NCBI GenBank assembly: GCA_002104895.1
Contig: MCFG01000079.1
Location: 77,501-141,500, forward strand
Length of the DNA: 64,000 nucleotides
Origin: Anaeromyces robustus
Taxonomy: Eukaryota > Neocallimastigomycota > Neocallimastigomycetes > Neocallimastigales > Neocallimastigaceae
Reading direction: 5' to 3'
The notes below the pieces were generated by a model. The model made no database searches and had not been told where the DNA came from. It worked only from the letters and a program-made list of their open reading frames with translations. Every line of letters starts with the position of its first letter. The stretch's first letter is position 1. This document shows positions 30,726 to 42,226 of the stretch, piece after piece. A program made the translations under genes and the position numbers.

Positions 30726-31333
30726 TATTAAGAGATTATAGTAATAAATAAGAAATAATATTTAATATGATAATGAAATAATTTAATATATTATTTTTTT
30801 ATTTATATTATTACTATTTCACAAAGTAAATTATTAATATTATTTATTATTATTTATTACATAAGATATTCATTTAAAAATTCTTATTATTAATACACTA
30901 GAATATTATTATTTATATATATATATTTTAAGTCTCCTTTAAAGCAACAAAATGTCTTATTTAAAATTATTATAAATATTATAAAATATTATAATATTTT
31001 TCCTGATTATTAAATATACTCTTTATAATGATTTCTCTTAAAATAAAATAAAATAAAAAGAAAAGTCAATAATAAATAAAATACGTTAGAATGTATTTAT
31101 TAATGTTAGAATGTATTTATGAATGTATTAATGTTTTTGTTTAAAATACAGAATGTATGATAATTTTTTTTTTATATTTTATAATTTTAAATTTTTAATT
31201 AATTAATTAAACTTTTTTTTTTATTTTCTTTGGGTATTTGAAAATAGAACAAAACAAAACAAAAATTCATACCAAGAAATTTTATTCTTTTTGAATTACG
31301 TTTAATTAATTAATTAAAAATTAAAAAAAAACT

Positions 31334-31640
<307 letters not shown>

Positions 31641-32565
31641 AATAATAATAATAAATATTTTTGTTTTAAAATAAATATTAATATTAAATAAATAAATATA
31701 TTAAATAAATAAATAAATATTAATATTAAATAAATATTAAATAAATATTAAATATTTTCTTTTCTGTATAAATAAATTTGAAAATATTAAAAATGCTGAA
31801 AAATATTAATAAAATAATAAAAAAAAAACATGACAAATTTTAATAATAAATTAAATTAATTAAAATAATAATTTTTTATTTTTTATGTTTTTATTTTACA
31901 AAGAAATTTCAAAAAAAAAAAAATTTCTATTATATTATAATATATTATAATATATTATAATATATTGTAATATATTGTATTATATATGTTTATTTTATTA
32001 ATGATTTAATCAATGAATAAATAAATATAAAATAATTCAATTATTATTTAGACTTACTATTAATAATAAATAAATAAATATAAATTATTTTTATAAAACT
32101 TTAAATCATATTATTTTTCATTTATTAAAATTTATGTAACATTTATTTATAATAATACATTTTGTAATGTAATGTATTATAATGTATTATTATTAATAAT
32201 TATTATTCATAAATATTCCGTTAATACTAAAAATAGATAAAATACAATTATTATAAAATATATTAAAAATATATAGAAATATAAAACTTAATTATTAAAT
32301 ATAATAATAATGAAAGATTTTTTGATAAAATTAATATAATCAAATATAAATAAACTTTTTTTTTTTATTTATTATTTAATCCATTTATCTTATTCAATTT
32401 TGTCAATTTTATTGGTTAGTTTTTATATTATTAATTATTATATAAAATATATTGAATGATATAAATTATTATTATATTATTAATTAACGGCATATATAAA
32501 ATAATATATAAAGATTTTATTTTATTTTATTATATTTTATTATATTGTATTTTATTTTATTTTTA

Positions 32566-32598
<33 letters not shown>

Positions 32599-33738
32599 AT
32601 TATTATTATTATTTTGGCTATTTAATTTATAATAATAATTAATATTATTAATTAATAATAATAATATAATAATTAATAATATTTTATATACATTATCAAT
32701 ATCATATAACAATATAATTAATATTAATTAAAAAACTTTTATGATGCTTCAGTTTTAGGTATAATCATTCATTGAATTTTGTATAAAAATAAAAAAAAAT
32801 GTATATATGTTGAATAAATGTTTGAATATATATTAAAATATCTATTTTATCTATTTTATCATCTATTTAATAAATTTTTATATTTTTATATTTTTATATT
32901 TTATTATATTTTATTATATTTTTATATTTTTATATTTTATTTTATATTTTATAGATAGATAATTCTTTATTATATTATTACGTAATAATAATAAATTAGT
33001 TAATTATTAAAAAAAATTTTTTTTTTTTTTTACAAGTTTTGTTGGGAATTTTCAAAAAAGTAATTAGAAAAGGCGTCCTTCCATTTATGGAAAAACAATG
33101 GATTTTTTTTTGTCTAAAAAATAACAAATAACAAATAACAAATAACAAAAAATATTAACAAATGAAATTTTAATTTATTGCCATACTTTTTTTTTTTAAT
33201 ATTAATATTTTTTAATATTTTTTTTATATTTTTTAATATTAATAATAAAATTTTATTATTTAAGATTTTTAATATAAAATAAATTGTAATACCTTTTAAA
33301 ACCTATTTTAATTTATAAATATATTTACAATACATTCTAATATATTAATTAATATATTATTAATACAATGTAACAATATATTAATAATATTAATAATATA
33401 TTGTTTATACAAAATTATATAAATATAAAAAGAAAGTTTCTATCAAAAATATTTTAAATTTTATATATTTATAAAAAATCTTTTTTTTTTTTTTTTTTTA
33501 TTTTATATATCTTTTTAGAAATTTGTGTATAAGAAAGAAAAAGATATAATAAAATAATTTATAGAAATTTTTTTTAAAAAAAAAATATTTATATATATAA
33601 ATAATAGAAAAATAATAAATAATAATAAAAATAAAAAAAAGAAAAAACAATATTTATTCAAATATAATATAATTTATTATTTAAAACAAAATATCTGTAT
33701 ATTTATTTTACCAAATAATATAAAAAATAAAAACAAAA

Positions 33739-33901
33739 ATGTTGTTTTATAATATTTTCATAACAGCTTTATTACTATCTGTTTCAGTTTTAGCTAATAA
33801 TAAGATGACCTTTTATGGTTGTCCAGATGAATGTCATACTCAAAGAAATCCTTCTTGTGGAAAAAATTCAATTGATACTGATTATTTTGCTGCTTTAGTG
33901 A

Positions 33902-33939
<38 letters not shown>

Positions 33940-35872
33940 AATTTAAATAAATCCAAATATATTTTTATATTTATATTAATATAAATTTATAATATTAATA
34001 AAAATTTATAGAGTACTAGCTTATCACATTATAAAGAATATTGTGGTAGTCATGTTATTGTTATGGAAACAAAAGCAAATGCTAAGAAATTAGGTATATT
34101 TAATTATTTAATTGATTTATTAAAATTATATAATATATGAAATATAAAAAATAACATAAACTAAACTAATTTCTAATTATTAATCTTAAAATCTTTTATT
34201 TATAACATGTTTAATTATAATAATAATAATAATAATAATAATATAAATATTAATTTATATTAAAAATATTATAAATGTTGATTTATATTAAAAATATTAT
34301 AACAACAACAACAATAACAATAATAACAATAATAATAAACATTATAAAAAAAAATTATATAATTATGATAATATAGTTAGAGCAAAAATTGTTGATTCAT
34401 GCAGTAGTTGTGATAAATATCATATTGATTTATCAAAACCAGCTTTTACTAAGTTAACTGAAGCAAAAGTTGGTGTAAGTGATATTATTTGGGCTATTTA
34501 TGATCGTGAAGGTAATTTACTTACTGGACCACATTACAACTCTGTTAGTAAAGTTGCTAAGTCTTATGGTATAGATAGAGATACTTTTGTTGAAGCATTT
34601 TTAGCTATTTCTAGAAAAATGGCTTCAAGTCATTCAACATCTGGAACTTTTTCTCTTTCTCATGGTAGCTCTGACAAAAATACTACTAAAAAATCTACTA
34701 CTTCAAAGAAAACTACTTCAAAGAAAACTACTTCAAAGAGAACTACAACAAAAACAACTACTACCACTACTACTACCACTAAAACCACTACTACTACCAC
34801 CACCACTACCACTAAAACCACTACTAAATCTACTAGTACAGAATCTTCATCAACTAAATCTTACACTACTACTAAGTCTTCTACTACCAGTTCTTCAACT
34901 TCAAAATCATCTACTACAAGTTCTACCTCTACCTCTAAAACTACTATCACTAAAATTGTAATAACATTAAAACCAACTGAAACTTCACGATCAACACCAG
35001 ATACTCCAGAAATTGATGATGATACTCCAGATATTGATGATACTCCAGATATTGATGATACTCCAGATATCGATGATACTCCAGATATCGACGATACTCC
35101 AGTCAATGATACTCCAGTTAATGATACTCCAGTTAATGATACTCCAGTTAATGACACTCCAGTCAATGATGCTCCAGTCAATGACACTCCAGTTAATGAC
35201 ACTCCAGTTAATGATACTCCAGTCAATGATACTCCAGTCAATGATACTCCAGTTAATGATACTCCAGTCATTGATACTCCAGTCAATGATACTCCAGTCA
35301 TTGATGCTCCAGTCAATGATACTCCAGTCATTGATGTTCCAGTCAATGATGCTCCAGTTTCAACTCCAGACAACTCTAATAACGATACTGTCAATTATGA
35401 TGGTAATAATTTAGCTCCACCAACTCAACCAAATAATAACGCTCAAAATCAACCACCTGTTGTTATTAATCAACCATCTACTGAAAAAGAAGTTAATCCT
35501 GATGAAAATAATAACACTATTGGAAAAGAAGTTGAAACTGAAGACAATAAACCAAGTCCTGCTGTAGGTCTTACTGCTGCTGCTATTGGTACTTGTCTTG
35601 GTGCTGGTGGTATTGGTTTACTTTTCTTAAAGAAGAAGAATCCAAAGAAATTTGAAGAATTAACTCGTAGAGCTACTTCTGTAAGAAAGAATCTTACACG
35701 TACAGTTTCAAGAAGAATGACTGGTCGTATCTCAGATTTACCATCTAATCGTGGTTACCTTCCAGCTAATCATATGCCACCAACAGAAGAAGAAGAACTT
35801 CCACGTATTGCTGTTTATGATAGACAAGCTCCACCACAAGCTAGACTTCAAACTCCACCTGATCAAGAATAA
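33739..35872 (+). CDS. Type I surface protein with double-psi beta-barrel (expansin/RlpA-like) and repeat stalk
   Basis: Three exons: 33739-33897, 34012-34093 and 34377-35872 (TAA), 578 aa. Residues 1-19 are a signal peptide (MLFYNIFITALLLSVSVLA). A double-psi beta-barrel follows at about 22-125: MTFYGCPDEC, then VRAKIVDSCSSCDKYHIDLS, and VSDIIWAIYD, the pattern shared by RlpA, barwin-like and fungal expansin-like modules. Then come a Thr/Lys/Ser-rich, probably O-glycosylated stalk (about 165-270), an acidic DTPDI block and 18 copies of DTPVN (320-409). One membrane helix lies at about 477-498 (TAAAIGTCLGAGGIGLLFL), followed by a strongly basic juxtamembrane tail of about 80 residues. The likely role is wall binding or sensing at the plasma membrane; enzyme activity is not expected from the fold alone. 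No expansin C-terminal domain is present. Confidence 0.85.
34976..35362 (+). repeat. Coding minisatellite (DTPDI then DTPVN)
   Basis: A 15-base unit (GATACTCCAGTTAAT) occurs 18 times from 35093 to 35362, preceded by four 18-base DTPDID units. Substitutions give DAPVN, DTPVI and DVPVN at the distal end, so the proximal copies look younger. Confidence 0.95.
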
Positions 35873-37138
35873 AGATTAAAAAAATCATAATATTGAAGTC
35901 TATAACGAAATAAAAAAAAATAATAATAAAAGATAAAAAAAAAAAAATTAAAAATAGAATATGTATATAAAAATCCATAAAAAAAAAAAAAAGAATATAA
36001 ATACATATGGGAAAAAAAAAAAAGATGAAAAATGAAAAATGAAAAAAAAAAAAAAACAGAAAATCAATAAGAAAAAAAAAAACAAAAGAGAAAGAGAGAT
36101 AGAAAAAAAAGGAGAAAAGAATGGGAAAAAAAAAAGAATGAAAGAAAGAAATAACAATAGTAATATTATTAAGAAAAAAAAAAAAGAATAGAAAATAGAA
36201 AATAGAAAATAGATTTTAATTCAATAGTAAAAGTTAAATTTTTATATGTAAATAATATTTAAATTATTTATTTAGAATTTTTTTTTTTTTCTGTGATATA
36301 TTTTAAATTATTTATTTTATAAAGAAAAAATAAAAACATGTAAGTAACATTATTTATATAAATAATTTAAACTAATAGTATTAAACATAATTTGAATAAT
36401 TATTTAATTATTTATTTTTTTTTATCTTTTTTTTTTAATTTTATTTATATATAAACTATTAATTAATAATTATTTTTTTTTCTTTTTCTTTTTTCTTGAA
36501 AATATAGATTTTCAATTATTTTTTTTTCTTTAATATATAATTATATATGTTGTTATTATTTTATAGTATTATATATATTTGTATATAGTTTTTATATATA
36601 ATTTTTTTTTTCTTTTCTTAAACCTTTTTACTTTTAATATATATTTTTTTTTTCATTTCTTACTTTTTAATACATGTTTTATTTTTAAAATAACATTTTA
36701 TATAGAATATTATTAGAATATTATTATCATTAAAACTATTAGGAAATATAAAATTAAATTTATTATTATTTAGATAAATTAATAATAAATATATATAAAA
36801 TTTGATATAGTATTTAACATTTTTTATATTGATATAATTATAATAATTATTTTATATAGAAATTTATTGATTAAAAAAAAATTAAAAAAAAAAAAATTAA
36901 AAAAAAAAAATTAAAACATAAAAAAAAGTTAAAATAGATAAAGTAATTAAATAAATAAGTAAATAAATAAATAAAAAATAAAAAATAAAAAGTTTTAAAA
37001 AACTATATATATAATATTTTAATATATTATTTTTTTTTCTATTAAAATTAAAGTGTAAAAAAAAACCTATTTAAAAAACTTTTTGGATATTTTGGAAATA
37101 GTCTTATGCAAAAAGTTTACTCTCAGTCATATAGTTTT
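35873..37138. other. 3' flank, purine-rich then AT, no gene seen
   Basis: Starts with about 350 bases of A-rich sequence with scattered G (the 3' untranslated region of the surface-protein gene), then AT-rich spacer. No gene was recognised. Confidence 0.5.
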
Positions 37139-37250
37139 ACCTAATTGATCCTGCCAGTGAGTGGTCCTAGGCTTGTCTCAAAGATTAAGCCATTGCCGGT
37201 CTAAGTATAAACAATTCTATATTGTGAAACTGAGAATGGCTCATTAAATA
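37139..37250 (+). pseudogene. 18S rRNA 5'-end fragment
   Basis: About 112 bases match the first about 100 bases of eukaryotic 18S rRNA: TTGATCCTGCCAGT, CTTGTCTCAAAGATTAAGCC, GTCTAAGTATAA, GTGAAACTG and GAATGGCTCATTAAAT appear in order with the right spacing. Differences cluster in the intervening segments (GAGTGGTCCTAGG where 18S has AGTCATATG, and TTGCCGG for TGCATG). Homology stops abruptly at 37250 and no further 18S, 5.8S or 28S sequence follows. This is a stranded and diverged rDNA piece rather than a working rRNA gene. Confidence 0.88.
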
Positions 37251-38357
37251 AATATATTTTTTTTAAAAAAAAAATTAATTTGATAATAACTAAATCAAAA
37301 TGAATGATATAGAGATTAATTAAATAATATATATTTATATATATTATATGTATTTTTTTTTTTTAGTTTTTAGTTTTTTAGTTTACAGTATATTTTTAAA
37401 TTATTTTATTAGAAATATTTATTTACTTTTATAAACTATTAGATTTAATGAATTTTAAGATATATTTCATTGTTATATAATTCATTTCAACAACCAATTT
37501 GATTAAATTTTTTTTAAGATTATTATTCCCTTCTTTCTAATAAATATAAATAAAACAATTATTAATATGTATATGTATATATATATAATTTAAAAAAATT
37601 ATAAAATTATAAAATTTTAAAATATATATTAAAATTTTTTAAAATAAAGTTTATATACTTTCTTTCATATTGTATAAAAAATAAAGCATAAAAAATAAAA
37701 AAAAAATAAAAATAAAAATAAAAAAATGAATAATAGGCATTATACATTGTGTAACGTTGTATTCATTCTACTAAAGAAATTTTATGGCATAAAATAAAAA
37801 TAAAAAAAAATAAAAAAATATATATATATATATTTTATTTTTATTTTTTTTTTTTCAATTTTTATAAAAAAGATTTGAAATTTTATAAAAAAATTTTTAT
37901 TTATAAGTTCAAGTTTTTTTTTTTTTTTATTTTTTTTTATTTATTTATTTTTTTTTTATTATTTTTATTATTTTTATTTTATTTAATATATTTATTACAA
38001 TAAAATTATATATATATTTTATTTTAATTTTTAACTCATTTATACTTATTATTTATATTTATATATATATATTATAGGTTTATTTTTTATTTAATTATTT
38101 ATTATTATATTTTTTATTTTAATAATATTTATAAATTAAATTAATAAAATTAAATTAATAGTATTAATTTAATTATTTTTTCTATAATATTTTATTTTAT
38201 TCTATTTTATTATATTTTATTTTATTCTTTTTATTTTTATTATATAGTTTATTTTATTTTTTATTTTTCCTTTTTATTTTTTCATTTATTTTTTCTTTCT
38301 TTTTTTTTTTTTTTTTTTTTTTAAAAAAAAATTATAATTAAACAAAATTTATTAATT
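37251..38357. other. AT-rich spacer, no gene seen
   Basis: Homopolymer-rich spacer between the 18S fragment and the 3' end of the first CDC50 copy. Nothing further was recognised. Confidence 0.5.
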
Positions 38358-39971
38358 TTAATGATTATCATCCATATCACGATTAAATGCTGCTGCTTTA
38401 TTCCAACTTAAATATCTATGATCACCTAATTTTCTTGGCTTGTAAATATGACGTATTAAAAAGATTATACCAAAGATAAGACTAATTGTACCAACAAAAA
38501 TATAAGCAACACCAAGGAACGGATTTCTTCCTCCTATAATAGAAGTTGTTGTAATAACAAATGATTTTGTACCTCCATAACGATTAACATCATATTCTTT
38601 TTATTAGTTGTTATTTGTTATTATTATTATTGTTATTATTATTAATATGATTATTATTAATAAAAAGAAGGAAAAAAATTTATATATATATATTTGTTAT
38701 TATGTATTTTAAATATATACAGTAATAATAAAAATATTATTATTAATTATTAATTATTAATTATAAATTATTATTTATCATTATTTATTATTATTATTTT
38801 TAAATTATATATATATATTCAATATTTATTATTATTTTATTTAAATAATAAAAAGATTAAATTGAAAAAAAAAAAAAAAAAATAAATAAATAAAAAAAAA
38901 AAAAAAGCAAACTTACTATTAATAATATCTATATTATAAATTCCAGGTTTAAGATCTGTTTCTGTATTTTTTGAATAAAGTTTTCTAAAGTTTGGTAAAC
39001 CTGCAGTTCTCATCCATACTTGGAAATGTTCCCAATTTTTTAAATCTGGGAAATTGGTGGCATTATAACCATTTTTATATTCTGGGAAACTAATACTCCA
39101 ATTTGGTGGAGGCATTATTTTACTAAGATCATTTCCATAAAATTTTAAGAAATCATTTCTAGTACCATATTTATCAGCATCTGATGGCCATGCAATACCT
39201 TTTTCAGTAAATGGATAAGTTTCAGTTGATTCTGTTGATGTTTCATTATTATTACCACTTGTAACTTTAACTAATTTATTATCGAAAACATCTATTTATA
39301 TTTATATTTATATTTATTTTTATATTTATATTTATATGATATATTTATTTTTATAGAATAATTTTATAGAATATTTTACAATATTAATAATATAGGTTAT
39401 ATATATATATGTATAAGTATAAATATAAATATAAATATAAATATAAATATAAATATAAATATAAATATAAATATAAATATAAATATAAATATAAAGATTA
39501 ATATAAATATTAATATTAATATATATATATATTACCTGTAAACATAGAATTAGCAATTAAACCACATGGGAAATATTGTTTATCATCTTTTATTTTAAAA
39601 GGATCACAATCAGACTTTAAATCATCTGTTTTTTTGCCTTTAAGAAGTTGTTCTGAATCATAACTTTTAACATAACTTCTATGGTTTTGGAAGAAAGAAG
39701 TAAGACGGTAATAGAAAAAGACTGGTTTTTTAAAAGTTTCTTTTATTTCAAATTGAACAGTACAAGTTTCTTGAGCTTTGTCATACTTCCATTTGATATT
39801 TTCATTATTTGGTACTGGAGCAAAAGTAGAAGTTGCTTTATGACAATCAGTGTATTCAAATGTAAATTCATTAACCTATAAAAAAGAAAAATATTTATAT
39901 TTATATTAAAAAAAAAATTATTATTATTTTTATTATTATTATCTTTTTTTTTTTCCTTCTTCTTCTTCTTC

Positions 39972-40002
<31 letters not shown>

Positions 40003-40013
40003 ATATTATTGAA

Positions 40014-40073
<60 letters not shown>

Positions 40074-40792
40074 ATATTATTATTATATTATTTATTAAAG
40101 TTACAATTAAATATATAAAAATCATTTATATAATTATTATTATTTTCTTTTAATAATAATATTCTATTTCTTTAATAGTGCTTAAATATATATATTTAAT
40201 TTCTCTTGTAATAACAAATCTCTATATTAAAATTTCATTATTTGTAATTATTATTTTTATTTATTTTTATTTTATATTATATTTTAATCTAATCCATTTC
40301 TTTCGATTTTTTTTTATTTTATTTTGTTTTGTTTTGTTTTAAAAATTTCATTTTCATCCTGTCGAAAAGAAAAAGAATAATAATAAAAAAAAAAAAAAAC
40401 ATCTTGTTATCTTAATTAATTGATAAAATTGGTATAATTAATTATACCTTTTTCGAAGCAATGAATAAACCTATACCAACTGGAATAAATGAAATTCCAA
40501 TAAAGAAAAGTGTTGGTAAAACACTTTTTGGTGTTAAAATTGGTTGCCAAGCTTTTAAACGTTGTTGTCTTATAGCGTTATCTATGTATATTTTGAATAT
40601 TTTTTTTTTTTTTTTTTTGTTTTTTATAATAAATAAATATATACATATATATAATGAAATTTATTAATATAAAATAAAATATAATATAATAAATAAATAA
40701 ATAAATAAAATTATATAATTTAAATGTATATATAGGTTTAAATATTTATTTTTAATTTTACTTTTTGGTTTATTAGATTTTATGTCAGACAT
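38358..40792 (-). CDS. CDC50: CDC50/LEM3-family P4-ATPase accessory subunit, copy A
   Basis: Five exons: 40792-40762, 40581-40448, 39875-39536, 39291-38917 and 38596-38358 (TAA), 372 aa. CDC50 proteins are the obligate partner of P4-ATPase lipid flippases in Golgi, endosome and plasma membrane. Shown by the N-terminal [20 protein letters not shown], a first membrane helix ([20 protein letters not shown]), a Cys-containing lumenal domain ([15 protein letters not shown], then [14 protein letters not shown] and [11 protein letters not shown]), [12 protein letters not shown] and [18 protein letters not shown], a second helix ([20 protein letters not shown]) and the tail [20 protein letters not shown]. 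Length is normal for the family. It is followed upstream by a paralogue in the same orientation with matching exon borders. Confidence 0.95.
39293..39500. repeat. TTTATA-type hexanucleotide repeats in a CDC50 copy A intron
   Basis: Two blocks in the intron between the exons at 39291 and 39536: TTTATA units at 39297-39340 and about 13 AAATAT units at 39415-39494. The equivalent intron of copy B holds a shorter block of the same hexamer at 42732-42780. Confidence 0.9.
39957..40072. repeat. CTT and TTA microsatellites in a CDC50 copy A intron
   Basis: A short TCTTCT block is followed by TTA runs at 39973-40000 and 40017-40072, in the large intron between the exons at 39875 and 40448. Confidence 0.9.
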
Positions 40793-41748
40793 TTTTATAT
40801 TATTATTATTATGTTGAAAATGTTTATTATATTTTTTCTATTTTTTTTTCTTTTTTATTTTACTTTTATTTTAATGACATAACGTATAATAAAGGTAAAA
40901 AGTTTAAGTTTTGATAAATATTAAAAAAAAAAAAAAACTGAAAAAAAAAACAAAATAAAATAATGAAAGGAAATTTCGGTATAATATAGAAACAGAGAAG
41001 AAGAAAAAAAGAAAAAGAAACTTATTTTTTATTAATTTATTCAATTATAATAAAAAAATTAATGTATATATAAATAAAAATTCTTTTATTTTTTTTCTTC
41101 TTTATGAATATATTATGGTATATATATATATATATATTATTGCTTTTCTATAAATAATAATAATTTAATTTTGAAATTTTTATTAATAAAAATCTTCAAA
41201 GTTATTTTTATTTATTTTTATTCTTTTTTTTTTTTTTTTTTTATAGAAATAAAAAAAAATATATAGAATAAAGAATTTTCATTTCCAAAATATTTTTTAA
41301 CTTTTTTACATTAATATATTATAATATATTATAATATATTTAATAAATTGTATTTATATATAATTAATAATTAACTACATTAAATAATAATAAATTTATC
41401 ACTGTAAATATTAATTTGTTTTAATAAATTACAATATTCTAAGAATACCATATTTATTATTATTATTATTTTACATATTTATATTTTTTTTTATTATTAA
41501 TATGAAATTTTTTTATAGGTTACATATTATTATAAAATTTAAAAAACAAATAATTGTTATATAGCAAAAAATATATTATAAATATTATAATTATTATTAT
41601 TATTATTATTATTATTATTTATTATTATTAAAAAAAAAGTTTTTTTTTTTTTTTTTTTTTTTTTTTATATTTGTTATTATTATTTTATTTTATTTTTTTA
41701 ATTAAATATTTTTAATATTTAAAAAATTATATAGTATTTTTTTCCCCT
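40793..41748. other. Spacer between the two CDC50 copies
   Basis: About 1 kb holding the presumed promoter of copy A and the 3' flank of copy B. The promoter-proximal 100 bases weakly resemble the sequence upstream of copy B. No gene is seen. Confidence 0.5.
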
Positions 41749-42104
41749 TTAACGATTATCATCCCCATCAGTATTAGTAGCAGTAGTAGAAGCCTTATTC
41801 CAACTTAAATATTTATGATCACCTAATTTTCTTGGTTTGTAGAGATGACGTATTAAGAAGATTATACCAAATATAAGACTAACAATACCTACAAAAATAT
41901 AAGCAATACCAAGGAATGGATTTCTTCCTCCTATAATAGAGGTAGTTGTAATAACAAATGATTTTGTACCTCCATAACGATTAACATCATATTCTATTAT
42001 TATTTATTTGTTATTGTTATTATTATAATTGTTATTAATAAAAAGAAAAAAAAAATTTTTATATATTTGTTATTATGTATTTTTAATATACAGTAATGAA
42101 AAAA

Positions 42105-42185
<81 letters not shown>

Positions 42186-42195
42186 ATATTAAATA

Positions 42196-42226
<31 letters not shown>

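Noticed and set aside
29742-30731. Open frame of 329 codons rich in Leu, Phe, Ile and Tyr
   Set aside because: It lies entirely in a TTTA/TTAC satellite; the frame is open only because the repeat lacks stops.
34861-35394. Minus-strand open frame opposite the surface-protein gene
   Set aside because: It mirrors the 15-base DTPVN minisatellite and the Thr-rich stalk; the plus-strand frame has the signal peptide, barrel and membrane helix.
35948-36157. Short Phe-rich minus-strand frame
   Set aside because: Read from the purine-rich 3' flank of the surface-protein gene; low complexity and no motif.
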